This document shows, in pieces, positions 1-6,246 of a DNA stretch of 11,062 nucleotides. The DNA comes from Candidatus Caccocola faecipullorum. GTDB taxonomy: Bacteria; Synergistota; Synergistia; Synergistales; Synergistaceae. The notes below the pieces were generated by a model, which worked only from the letters and a program-made list of their open reading frames with translations, made no database searches and had not been told where the DNA came from. The stretch lies in NCBI GenBank assembly GCA_018716365.1, contig DVKA01000263.1, positions 1-11,062 on the forward strand. Direction: 5' to 3'. The position numbers and the translations under genes are program-made. The first letter of the stretch is position 1; each line of letters starts with the position of its first letter.

Positions 1-53
1 ACAACAAAAAGGTCAAGAAAAGACAAAGAAATATTTCTGTCTTTCCCTGACCT
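1..53 (-). terminator. Rho-independent terminator, minus strand
   Basis: Positions 10-25 and 38-53 form a 16-bp stem around a 12-base loop. Read on the minus strand all 16 positions pair, two as G-U wobbles; read on the plus strand those two become A-C mismatches. On the minus strand the stem runs straight into TTTTTGTTGT at the window edge. Orientation, wobble pattern and U-tract all point to termination of the nucleotidyltransferase gene whose stop codon lies about 60 bases upstream. Confidence 0.8.
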
Positions 54-113
54 ACTATATAAGCAAAAATAAACGACTATGGGATTAAAATTCCGCCGGC
101 GGTGCCGCGCCCG

Positions 114-779
114 TCAGCAGCTGCGGATTACGCCGGCGCTCCATTTTATGAGCGCCTCTGACAATTTTATGAAATCTTCCTCGCGCGCGCGTCCAGTGCG
201 GAAGTCTGCGAAGGTATCAAGAATTTTCCTGTCGTCGCCCTCCGCGCCGGCGGCGAGTTCGCTCAGCTTTTTGACGAAACGCCCCGTCTCGCGCCAGCGC
301 TTCACCCGCATCGTGAAAAACGCGGATTTATAGAGCGCGCCCAGCATGTCCATACTTTTTTCGTAAAGCCTGTTGTGGCAGCATCCGTGGTATATCGTGC
401 AGGCTCCGTCCTTGAGCGCCTTGTCAGCCGCGCCGCCGCCTGCAAGCGGGACGATGAAGTCAAGTGAACCGTAAAGCGGCTCTGTGTCGTGGCAGAGCAG
501 GAACAATTCCGACGCGCTCCACGCGCACAGTTCTTCCTCTCCGCAGATAAAGCCGCAGGCCTTTTCAGCGAACGGCATCGAAGCAAGAGCTTCGGCGTAA
601 AGGCTCAGCTCGCGCGGCGCGAGCTCTTTCAATACGACGACCAGGTCGATGTCGCTCTCTTCCGTCGCCTCTCCGCGTCCGCGGCTTCCCTGAAGCCCGG
701 CAAAGACAAGCCCACTGCCGAATGCTTCCTTCAGCTTCCGCAGAAATTCTGTGCACCACTCATGCGCGTCAAAATCCAT
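114..779 (-). CDS. MNT-type nucleotidyltransferase domain protein
   Basis: A 221-residue protein of the minimal nucleotidyltransferase (DNA polymerase beta-like) fold. The signature GSRGRG (31-36) followed by SDIDL (42-46) is the G-S-x10-D-x-D core that binds the nucleotide and two metal ions, with Asp43 and Asp45 as metal ligands. Glutamates 81-83 or Asp107 could supply the third acidic residue. The C-terminal half (about 125-221) is predicted helical and resembles the HEPN-like or kanamycin-nucleotidyltransferase C-terminal bundle, but I see no RxxxxH HEPN RNase motif. Start: AAAGGAGG (795-788) lies 8 bases before the ATG at 779; an in-frame ATG at 812 lies inside the upstream terminator and has no ribosome site. 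No signal peptide or membrane segment. Substrate unknown: members transfer NMP to small molecules such as aminoglycosides, or to proteins or tRNA. Family call firm, function open. Confidence 0.85.
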   Translation of the reverse strand: MDFDAHEWCTEFLRKLKEAFGSGLVFAGLQGSRGRGEATEESDIDLVVVLKELAPRELSLYAEALASMPFAEKACGFICGEEELCAWSASELFLLCHDTEPLYGSLDFIVPLAGGGAADKALKDGACTIYHGCCHNRLYEKSMDMLGALYKSAFFTMRVKRWRETGRFVKKLSELAAGAEGDDRKILDTFADFRTGRAREEDFIKLSEALIKWSAGVIRSC

Positions 780-814
780 TCTATTCTCCTCCTTTGCGCC
801 GGCTCTTCGCATAG

Positions 815-853
815 AAAAACGGCGGGAGACATTTTAACACGTTTCCCGCCGTT
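815..853 (-). terminator. Rho-independent terminator after aminotransferase
   Basis: Positions 818-830 and 841-853 form a 13-position stem (12 Watson-Crick pairs and one G-T) around a 10-base loop. On the minus strand it is followed directly by a five-T run (819-815). It begins 26 bases after the aminotransferase stop. A five-T run at 859-863 on the plus strand could give weak bidirectional activity, though no plus-strand gene ends here. The terminator also separates the aminotransferase from the nucleotidyltransferase, whose ATG is only 35 bases further on. Confidence 0.85.
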
Positions 854-878
854 CCGACTTTTTATATCCGCCGCCAGA

Positions 879-2051
879 CTACGCCTCTCTGCCGGCTTCG
901 TGACGGCGCGAGAGGAAAGTTTCTATCCTGTTCATGGCCTCCTTAATGGTCTCCATGTCGTATGAATAAGTTATCCTGACGAAGTTCGTGTAATCTTCGC
1001 CGAAGATCGTTCCTGGCATCAGCGCCACCTTGCATTCCCTGATGAGCGTATGCACCAGCTCCTCCGCCGTCCAGCCCGACGGCGACACGTCGGCCCAGAG
1101 GTAGAACGCGCCGTTCGGAGGGCTGCACCGCCAGCCGAGCCTGCGGGCGCGCTCACAGATATAATCGCGCCGCGCGCGGTACTCCTTCGCCATCATCTCT
1201 ATCTCGCCGCGTCCCTCTTCAAGCCCGCGGAGCGCTGCGGCCTGAGCCACGCCCGGCGCGCACATCACCGTCGCCGCGTTTATCATCGCAATCGGAGCGA
1301 GCAGTTCCTCCGGCGCGCAGAGATAACCGAGCCGCCAGCCCGTCATCGCCATGGATTTTGAGAAGCCGGAAATAAAGACCGTGCGCTCGCGCATTCCCGG
1401 CTGGTGCAGAATCGTACAGTGGCGTCCGTTGTAGACGAACTCGGCGTAAACTTCGTCTGAGATCACGATAATGTCCTTATCCCTTATAACGTCCGCTATC
1501 TTCGCAAACTGCGCGTCGGACATTACGCTTCCGGTAGGGTTGTTCGGATAATTGAGTATCAGCAGTTTCGTCCTCGGCGTTATCGCCGCCGCGACGTCCG
1601 CCGCGTCGAGCGCCCATCCGTTGCGCTCGTAGGTAGGCACGAAGACCGGCACTCCGCCCGAGAGCCTCACCAGTGTTGCGTAAAATCCATAGGCTGGCTT
1701 CGGGAGCAGGACTTCGTCGCCGTCGGAGACGAAAGCCCTTATCGTATCGTCGAGGCCGAGGGACGAGCCCGGCGTAAGCAGCACCTCGTCTTTAGAATAA
1801 AAAATATTAAAACGCCCGGCGAGGTATTCGGAAATTTTTTCTTTCAGCTCTACGTAGCCGTTGCTGGGAGGATAAAAGGTCCTGCCGGAGCGTATGGCTT
1901 CTATCGCGCCCTGCCCCGTCGCCGACGATGTGGAGAAACCGGGCTCGCCAAGCCCGAGGGATATGACGTCCGGCGGAAGGTTGAAGAACGCCGCCATCTT
2001 AGGCGTAGGAATAGAACGCACTTTATCCGAAATCAAAGAAGAAATATCCAT
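879..2051 (-). CDS. PLP-dependent class I/II aminotransferase (AspC-like)
   Basis: A 390-residue fold-type I aminotransferase, a usual length for the family. Visible landmarks: PGSSLGLDD (94-102, phosphate-binding turn), NYPNNPTG (167-174), SDEVYAEF (198-205) with Asp199 contacting the PLP ring nitrogen and Tyr202 its O3', SGFSKSMAMTGWRLGY (228-243) with Lys232 as the Schiff-base lysine, and Arg359 in NFVRI as the alpha-carboxylate-binding arginine. It would transfer an amino group between an amino acid and a 2-oxoacid in the cytoplasm. The sequence fits the aspartate/alanine/aromatic subgroup, but the substrate cannot be read from motifs. Start: AGAGGGG (2067-2061) sits 9 bases before the ATG at 2051. 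The ATG at 2060 abuts that site, and those at 2108 and 2153 lack one; the extra N-terminus they would give is low-complexity and Lys/Gln-rich. A single-gene unit closed by its own terminator. I found no convincing -35/-10 for it upstream. Confidence 0.9.
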   Translation of the reverse strand: MDISSLISDKVRSIPTPKMAAFFNLPPDVISLGLGEPGFSTSSATGQGAIEAIRSGRTFYPPSNGYVELKEKISEYLAGRFNIFYSKDEVLLTPGSSLGLDDTIRAFVSDGDEVLLPKPAYGFYATLVRLSGGVPVFVPTYERNGWALDAADVAAAITPRTKLLILNYPNNPTGSVMSDAQFAKIADVIRDKDIIVISDEVYAEFVYNGRHCTILHQPGMRERTVFISGFSKSMAMTGWRLGYLCAPEELLAPIAMINAATVMCAPGVAQAAALRGLEEGRGEIEMMAKEYRARRDYICERARRLGWRCSPPNGAFYLWADVSPSGWTAEELVHTLIRECKVALMPGTIFGEDYTNFVRITYSYDMETIKEAMNRIETFLSRRHEAGREA

Positions 2052-2283
2052 ATCTTCCATCCCCTCTGCAAAATAGAATCTATCCTCTCGTCCCGTCGAA
2101 GACTGCATACTCAGCTTTTTCTTCTGTTTTTGCCATTTCTGCCATTTTATCATAGCAAAAAACCAATCCGGGCCGCCGCCATATTTTGACCGTTTTAGCT
2201 CAGTTTCTTCAAATTATGCTCCGTGCATCGCCGCGGCTTTGAACGCTCAGACGCGTAAAAAATAAACGGCGAAAAATAACCTG

Positions 2284-2311
2284 TTGACAAAACCATAAAA
2301 TGATGTAAAAT
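2284..2311 (+). promoter_or_regulatory. Sigma-70 promoter of tRNA-Lys/tRNA-Glu unit
   Basis: Perfect TTGACA (2284-2289), a 16-base A+T-rich spacer, and TAAAAT (2306-2311, 5/6 to consensus). Initiation near 2318 would fall about 15 bases before the first tRNA. The remaining sequence back to the aminotransferase start (2052-2283) shows no other clear element; a promoter for that minus-strand gene must lie there but is not obvious. Confidence 0.8.
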
Positions 2312-2332
2312 ATCTCCTCGTGATGCGCGAGT

Positions 2333-2408
2333 GAATCGCTAGCTCAGTTGGCAGAGCACCGGACTTTTAATCCGGGTGTCCCGGGTTCAAGTCCCGGGCG
2401 ATTCACCA
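2333..2408 (+). tRNA. tRNA-Lys (anticodon TTT)
   Basis: A complete 76-base cloverleaf. The acceptor stem GAATCGC (2333-2339) pairs perfectly with GCGATTC (2398-2404), followed by discriminator A and an encoded CCA (2406-2408). The D arm carries AGCTCAGTTGG; the anticodon stem CCGGA/TCCGG (2359-2363, 2371-2375) encloses the loop CTTTTAA with TTT at 2366-2368; the T arm carries GGTTCAAG. It decodes AAA and AAG. It lies 5 bases upstream of tRNA-Glu in the same transcript. Confidence 0.98.
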
Positions 2409-2413
2409 CTTGC

Positions 2414-2489
2414 GGTCCTATCGTCCAGAGGCCTAGGACACCGCCCTTTCAAGGCGGCGACACGAGTTCGAATCTCGTTAGGACCGCCA
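2414..2489 (+). tRNA. tRNA-Glu (anticodon TTC)
   Basis: A complete 76-base cloverleaf. The acceptor stem GGTCCTA (2414-2420) pairs with TAGGACC (2479-2485), then discriminator G and an encoded CCA (2487-2489). The anticodon stem CCGCC/GGCGG holds the loop CTTTCAA with TTC at 2448-2450. The variable and T regions (GAGTTCGAATCTC) resemble other bacterial tRNA-Glu genes. It is the second and last gene of the tRNA unit. Confidence 0.98.
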
Positions 2490-2501
2490 TTTTTATGGCT
2501 T

Positions 2502-2541
2502 AAATGGAAATCCGGCGTAAAAACCGGATTTCCATTTTTTT
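2502..2541 (+). terminator. Rho-independent terminator of the tRNA unit
   Basis: A perfect 14-bp stem (2502-2515 with 2524-2537) around an 8-base loop. A seven-T run (2535-2541) makes up the end of the 3' arm and continues past it. It starts 12 bases after tRNA-Glu. On the minus strand the stem is followed by only three Ts, so it is at best a weak terminator for the biotin operon arriving from the other side. Between here and the bioA stop (2542-2633) I see only short G+C-rich inverted repeats without a U-tract. Confidence 0.92.
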
Positions 2542-2633
2542 ATATATTCAGGACTTGTTTCCAGCTTCTGAAAAAATTCTGCAAATTTCCCGTTCCGCCG
2601 CGTAATGCCGGAGGCGGAGGCGCTGCGCGCCGG

Positions 2634-3974
2634 TTATCCGAGCACGGCACGCAGCGCCTCTCTCGCGCGGATTACGGCTTCGTCTATCTCCTGTTCGTTT
2701 ATTATCAGCGGCGGGTTGAAATATATGACGTCGCCGAGCGGGCGCAGGATCAGGCCGCGTTTCAGCGCTTCTCTGTAAATGGCGTAGCCTAGGCGTTTTT
2801 CGCCGCTGAACGGCTTTTTCGTTTTCTTGTCTTCGACCAGCTCTATCGCGTTTATAAGCCCGATGTGCCGTATCTCTCCAACGTTCGGATGCGCGGCGAA
2901 GGTCTCGTTCAGCAGATTGTTCAGATATTCTGCGCGCGGCGCGGCTTTTTCTATTATCTTTTCCTCTCGCAGTATCTTCTGCACGGCGAGCGCCGCGGCG
3001 CAGCCTAGCGGGTTGCCGCTGTACGTATGGCTGTGCATGAAGGCTTTACCCTCGCTGTAGCCGGCGTAGAAGGCGCTGTAAATTTTATCTGTAACGACGG
3101 TTATCGCCATAGGCATATAGCCTCCGGTCAGCCCCTTCGATATGCACATTATGTCCGGGCTTACGCCTGCGTGGTCGAAGGCGAACATCTTTCCAGTGCG
3201 TCCGAAGCCCGTCGCTATTTCGTCGGCGATGAGCAGGACGTTGTATTCGTCGCAGAGCGCGCGAAGCTTCGTCAAATATTCGGCGGGATATATCCTCATG
3301 CCCGCGCTGCCCTGAAGCAGCGGCTCGACTATGACGGCGCAGCATTCGGCGGCGTGCTCCTCGAAGAGCCGCTCCGCGAAGGCGAAGCATTCTACCGCGC
3401 AGTTTCCGCGCTCTCTGCCGCAGGGGCAACGGTAGCAGTCAGGGGCCTGAATGCGCTCTACGTCCATGAGCATCGGTTTGTATATCTTCGCGTATAGGTC
3501 GAGGCAGCCGACGGAAAGCGCGCCTATCGTCTCGCCGTGATAGCCCTCCGTCAGACAGATGAATTTCGTCTTTTCTGGACGTCCCGTCTGATGCTGGTAC
3601 TGGAAGGCCATTTTGAGCGCGCATTCGACGGAGGCAGAGCCGTTGTCGGAGAAATTGAACTTCGTCAGGCCGCGCGGCATAATTTCAGAAAGTTCCTCGC
3701 ATAGCCGTATTGCAGGCTCGTGTGTGAAGTTGGCGAATATCACATGTTCTAGGCGCTCTATCTGCTCAATGACCGCGGCGTTTACCGCCGGGTTGCAGTG
3801 CCCCAGCAGGTTGCACCACCACGAGCTGATTATGTCGATGTACTCTTTGCCGTAAACGTCGTAGAGGCGCACGCCGCGCCCGCGCTCTATCGGAATCGGC
3901 GGCAGCTCCTCGTAGTCTTTCATCTGCGAGCACGGGTGCCAGATGTGCCGCAAATCTCTCTCTTCAAGCGTCAA
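2634..3974 (-). CDS. bioA: Adenosylmethionine-8-amino-7-oxononanoate aminotransferase BioA
   Basis: A 446-residue class III PLP aminotransferase that converts 7-keto-8-aminopelargonate (KAPA) to 7,8-diaminopelargonate (DAPA), normally with S-adenosylmethionine as amino donor. Visible: the BioA N-terminal signature HIWHPCSQMKDYE (10-22), SSWWCNLLGH (50-59) with the substrate-pocket tryptophans, GYHGETIG (144-151), ADEIATGFGRTG (250-261) with Asp251 for the PLP nitrogen, SKGLTGG (279-285) with Lys280 as Schiff-base lysine, and HTYSGNPLGCAA (316-327). A cysteine-rich segment (179-196, Cys 180, 183, 185, 192, 196) replaces a plain loop; related BioA proteins, as I recall, carry a similar stretch. 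Start: TTG at 3974, overlapping the bioD stop as TTGA, with GGGAGG (3987-3982) 7 bases upstream. A TTG at 4001 has no ribosome site. It is the last gene of the operon and probably translationally coupled to bioD. Confidence 0.95.
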   Translation of the reverse strand: MTLEERDLRHIWHPCSQMKDYEELPPIPIERGRGVRLYDVYGKEYIDIISSWWCNLLGHCNPAVNAAVIEQIERLEHVIFANFTHEPAIRLCEELSEIMPRGLTKFNFSDNGSASVECALKMAFQYQHQTGRPEKTKFICLTEGYHGETIGALSVGCLDLYAKIYKPMLMDVERIQAPDCYRCPCGRERGNCAVECFAFAERLFEEHAAECCAVIVEPLLQGSAGMRIYPAEYLTKLRALCDEYNVLLIADEIATGFGRTGKMFAFDHAGVSPDIMCISKGLTGGYMPMAITVVTDKIYSAFYAGYSEGKAFMHSHTYSGNPLGCAAALAVQKILREEKIIEKAAPRAEYLNNLLNETFAAHPNVGEIRHIGLINAIELVEDKKTKKPFSGEKRLGYAIYREALKRGLILRPLGDVIYFNPPLIINEQEIDEAVIRAREALRAVLG

Positions 3975-4663
3975 TTCGCCGCCTCCCTGAAAAGACCGCA
4001 AAGTTCATCAACGGGAACGTCCAGCTCACTGTCGCCGCGCTTTACGCAGGCTGTGACGCGGACGCCCGTCAGGGCCTCTATCATGTATTTGTTGTCTCTG
4101 TGCATAATTTCTCTTTCGTCGTAGTTGTTCATGATTATTCCGCGGACTTCGATACCCGCGGCGCGCGCGTGTTCGACGGTCAAAACTGCGGAATTTATGG
4201 AGCCGAGGCCGGAGGGCGCGACTATTACGACGGATAGGCCGCAGGTTTTGATTATGTCTTCGAGCATGATTTTCTGTCCGTCCCAGCGTATCGGGCAGAC
4301 GATTCCGCCGCAGCCCTCGACGCAGAGATAGTCGTATTTTTCAAGCGCGCGGGTGAAATCGCGCTTTATTACGTTAAGCTCCGGCGGATTGCCTTCGATC
4401 TGCGCCGCGAGGTGCGGCGAGAGCGGTTTTTTGTAAACGTAGGAGACGAGGCTCTCGGGCGGCTCCCTCATGCCGCTTGCGCGCGCTACGAAATCCGCGT
4501 CGCCGGGGACGAGTTTTCCGCAGCGTTCTTCCGCTCCGCTGAGCGCCGCCTTGTAGTAGCCCGCGTCGATTCCCGCGTCCCGCAGCCGCTTCACAGCCAG
4601 CGCCGTAACGTAGGTCTTACCCACGTCCGTCCCGGTCGCCGTTATGAAAAGCGCGCGGCTCAC
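3971..4663 (-). CDS. bioD: ATP-dependent dethiobiotin synthetase BioD
   Basis: A 230-residue P-loop enzyme that closes the ureido ring of dethiobiotin from DAPA, CO2 and ATP in the cytoplasm. Visible: FITATGTDVGKT (6-17), the BioD form of the Walker A loop with Lys16 and Thr17; Lys38 in YYKAALSG, equivalent to the catalytic lysine that binds the carbamate; VEGCGGIVCPI (115-125) with Glu116 as Mg ligand; SGLGSINSAVLTVEHAR (151-167); and GIIMNN (175-180), where Asn180 probably contacts the adenine. The length is normal. Start: GTG at 4663, overlapping the bioB stop in a GTGA, with GAGGT about 9 bases upstream (AAAGG lies closer). It shares 4 bases with bioB before it and 4 with bioA after it, so all three are very likely co-translated from one mRNA. 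Identity is firm. Confidence 0.95.
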   Translation of the reverse strand: MSRALFITATGTDVGKTYVTALAVKRLRDAGIDAGYYKAALSGAEERCGKLVPGDADFVARASGMREPPESLVSYVYKKPLSPHLAAQIEGNPPELNVIKRDFTRALEKYDYLCVEGCGGIVCPIRWDGQKIMLEDIIKTCGLSVVIVAPSGLGSINSAVLTVEHARAAGIEVRGIIMNNYDEREIMHRDNKYMIEALTGVRVTACVKRGDSELDVPVDELCGLFREAAN

Positions 4664-5622
4664 GGCCTTTTTACCTCGTAACCGAGTTCTTTTACCATCT
4701 TCATGTCCTCCTTGGCGGATATTCCAGCGGTGGTCAGCATATCGCCAGATATTGCGGCGTTCGCGCCCGAGCGGAAGGCGGCGCGCCCCCTGTCTGGGAG
4801 CAGGCCGCGCCCGCCCGCCATGCGTATCGCCGCGTCGGGAAGCACGAAGCGGAAGAGCGCAGCGGCGCGGCGCACATCGTCATATCCAAGCCGCGGAAGA
4901 TTTTCGTAGGGCGTGCCGGGAATCGGGTTCAGCACGTTGAGCGGCACGGACTTCACGCCGAGGCCGCGCAGCTCGAAGGCCATATCTATGCGGTCCGCAA
5001 AGCTCTCCCCCATACCAATTATGCCGCCGCTGCAAACTTCCAGCCCCGCCTGCACAGCGGCCTTTATCGCGGCGATTTTGCCGTCGTATGTGTGCGTCGT
5101 GCAGACGTTCGGGAAGTTGCGGCGCGAGGTTTCAAGATTGTTGTGGATTCTGGTCACGCCTGCCGCGTGAAGCTTCACAAAATCTTCGTAATCGAGAAGG
5201 CCGTGCGAGGCGCAGAGGCTGATTCCGCATTTTTCGCGCAGAGCCGCGTATATCTCGCAGACTTTATCAACTTCAGCCGCGCTGAGCCTTCTTCCAGACG
5301 TCACCAGCGCGACACGTCCTATGCCCCGCTCTTCGTTGCGGCGCGCCTCGCGTAACGCTTTATCCGTGCTTATCAGCGGATATTCCTTAGCACCGGAATG
5401 ATAGGCGGCGGATTGGGCGCAGAATTTGCAGTTTTCTGTACAGCGGCCGCTCTTCGCGTTGATTATCGTGCAGGCGTCGAAGTTTCCGCCCGCGAAGCGT
5501 CGGCGTATTTCGTCGGCCGAGAGCGACAGCTCTTCAACGTCAGCGCTTTCGAGCGACAGAGCCTCATCCTTCGTTATGCTTTCGCCCGACATTATTTTTT
5601 CTTTGAGCTCTTCAATTTTCAT
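4660..5622 (-). CDS. bioB: Biotin synthase BioB (radical SAM)
   Basis: A 320-residue radical SAM enzyme that inserts sulfur into dethiobiotin. Cys61, Cys65 and Cys68 in GRCTENCKFCAQSAAYHSG form the CxxxCxxC site for the SAM-binding [4Fe-4S] cluster. Other landmarks: NNLETS (161-166), CTTHTYDG (174-181), EVCSGGIIGMGES (195-207), IRMAGGR (266-272) and GDMLTT (293-298). Aligned by eye to E. coli BioB, the [2Fe-2S] ligands Cys128, Cys188 and Arg260 correspond to Cys137, Cys197 and Arg267. Cys97 corresponds to Ala105 in GRVALVTSGRR, so one ligand is missing; see findings. Start: ATG at 5622, sharing one base with the bioY stop (TAATG). GGAGG is 12 bases upstream with closer GGCGG matches. The open frame extends further 5', but there it is only a shadow of bioY. 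Sits between bioY and bioD in the operon. Confidence 0.95.
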   Translation of the reverse strand: MKIEELKEKIMSGESITKDEALSLESADVEELSLSADEIRRRFAGGNFDACTIINAKSGRCTENCKFCAQSAAYHSGAKEYPLISTDKALREARRNEERGIGRVALVTSGRRLSAAEVDKVCEIYAALREKCGISLCASHGLLDYEDFVKLHAAGVTRIHNNLETSRRNFPNVCTTHTYDGKIAAIKAAVQAGLEVCSGGIIGMGESFADRIDMAFELRGLGVKSVPLNVLNPIPGTPYENLPRLGYDDVRRAAALFRFVLPDAAIRMAGGRGLLPDRGRAAFRSGANAAISGDMLTTAGISAKEDMKMVKELGYEVKRP

Positions 5623-6182
5623 TACAGACCGCCGCCTCCGATGCGTGGGAGAATTTTCGCCGCAAGCGCCGCCGACACAAAGCAGAGCGCAATATCGCCG
5701 GGCGCGGCGAGCGCAACGCCGTAGAGCAGGAGCGCTGAAACGGCGACGGGCGAGCCGGCGAAGTAGGACGCGGCGAACCAGTAATAAACGACGCCGAAAA
5801 GGTAGACTACGGCGATGTTCGCAAAGCTCGCGGCAAGAAGCAGGGCGAAGCTCTTCTTTTGGCATTTTTGGACAATAAAGCCCGCGAGCCACGCGCCAGC
5901 CGCAAAGCCGGCGATGTAGCCGAAGGTCGGATTCATCACGTACCACGGCCCTCCGCCCTGCGTGAAGACGGGGACGCCCAGCAGACCAGCCGCCATGTAA
6001 ACGCAGGCGGCCGCCGCGCCGCGCTTCGCGCCGAGCAGAAGCCCTGCGAGATTCGTAAACAGAAATTGCAGCGTGAACGGCACCACCGGCACGGGAATTC
6101 TGATGAAGGCCCCGACCGCAGTCAGCGCCGCGAAGAGCGCGACGAGCGCCATATCCCTGCTTCTGTTTCCCGCGTTCGGCAT
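5622..6182 (-). CDS. bioY: BioY, substrate-binding (S) component of biotin ECF transporter
   Basis: A 186-residue integral membrane protein with about six hydrophobic segments (roughly 11-28, 35-51, 56-74, 86-104, 111-135, 145-175). BioY captures biotin and works with an ECF energising module (EcfT plus two ATPases). No such module (bioMN or ecfAT) is in the window, so it may use one shared with other S components. Family landmarks: PVPVVPFTLQFLFTNLAG (30-47), LLGAKRGA (49-56), GLLGVPVF (66-73), NPTFGYIAGF (84-93) and APGDIALCF (160-168). Many BioY proteins have lysine three residues after the PGD aspartate; here it is Leu166. Start: ATG at 6182 with AGGAGG (6195-6190) 7 bases upstream. It is the first gene of the biotin operon, downstream of the BirA-like operators, so import and late synthesis would respond together. 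Confidence 0.93.
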   Translation of the reverse strand: MPNAGNRSRDMALVALFAALTAVGAFIRIPVPVVPFTLQFLFTNLAGLLLGAKRGAAAACVYMAAGLLGVPVFTQGGGPWYVMNPTFGYIAGFAAGAWLAGFIVQKCQKKSFALLLAASFANIAVVYLFGVVYYWFAASYFAGSPVAVSALLLYGVALAAPGDIALCFVSAALAAKILPRIGGGGL

Positions 6183-6195
6183 TCGTCACCCTCCT

Positions 6196-6227
6196 TTGTC
6201 AACTTAAATGCTGCGATAGTATGACAC
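6196..6227. promoter_or_regulatory. Possible second BirA-like operator in bioY leader
   Basis: TTGTCAACT (6196-6204) matches 8 of 9 positions of the BirA half-site TTGTMAACC. After 14 bases, GTATGACAC (6219-6227) matches the opposite half-site GGTTKACAA at 6 of 9. It spans the bioY -10 and the transcript start up to the edge of the ribosome-binding site, so bound protein would block the promoter. The right half is weak, so this may be one strong half-site by chance. Confidence 0.35.
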
Positions 6228-6246
6228 AAGGATATTATGGTGTCAA
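6218..6246 (-). promoter_or_regulatory. Promoter of the bioYBDA operon
   Basis: Read on the minus strand: perfect TTGACA (6246-6241), a 17-base spacer, and CATACT (6223-6218; 4/6, keeping the A at position 2 and T at position 6). Initiation near 6211 gives a leader of about 29 bases containing AGGAGG. The -35 lies inside the left arm of the palindrome at 6240-6272. Confidence 0.6.

Noticed and set aside
2052..2153. Extended aminotransferase N-terminus from the ATG at 2153
   Set aside because: It would add 34 Lys/Gln-rich residues without homology and has no ribosome site, whereas AGAGGGG is well placed for the ATG at 2051.
2542..2633. Dedicated terminator for the biotin operon
   Set aside because: GGCGC/GCGCC and TCCGCC/GGCGGA inverted repeats follow the bioA stop on the minus strand, but neither is followed by a U-tract at the right distance.
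5623..6189. N-terminal extension of the bioB frame
   Set aside because: This part is the alternative frame of bioY. BioB homology begins at the ATG at 5622 and the upstream translation is Arg/Ala-rich nonsense.
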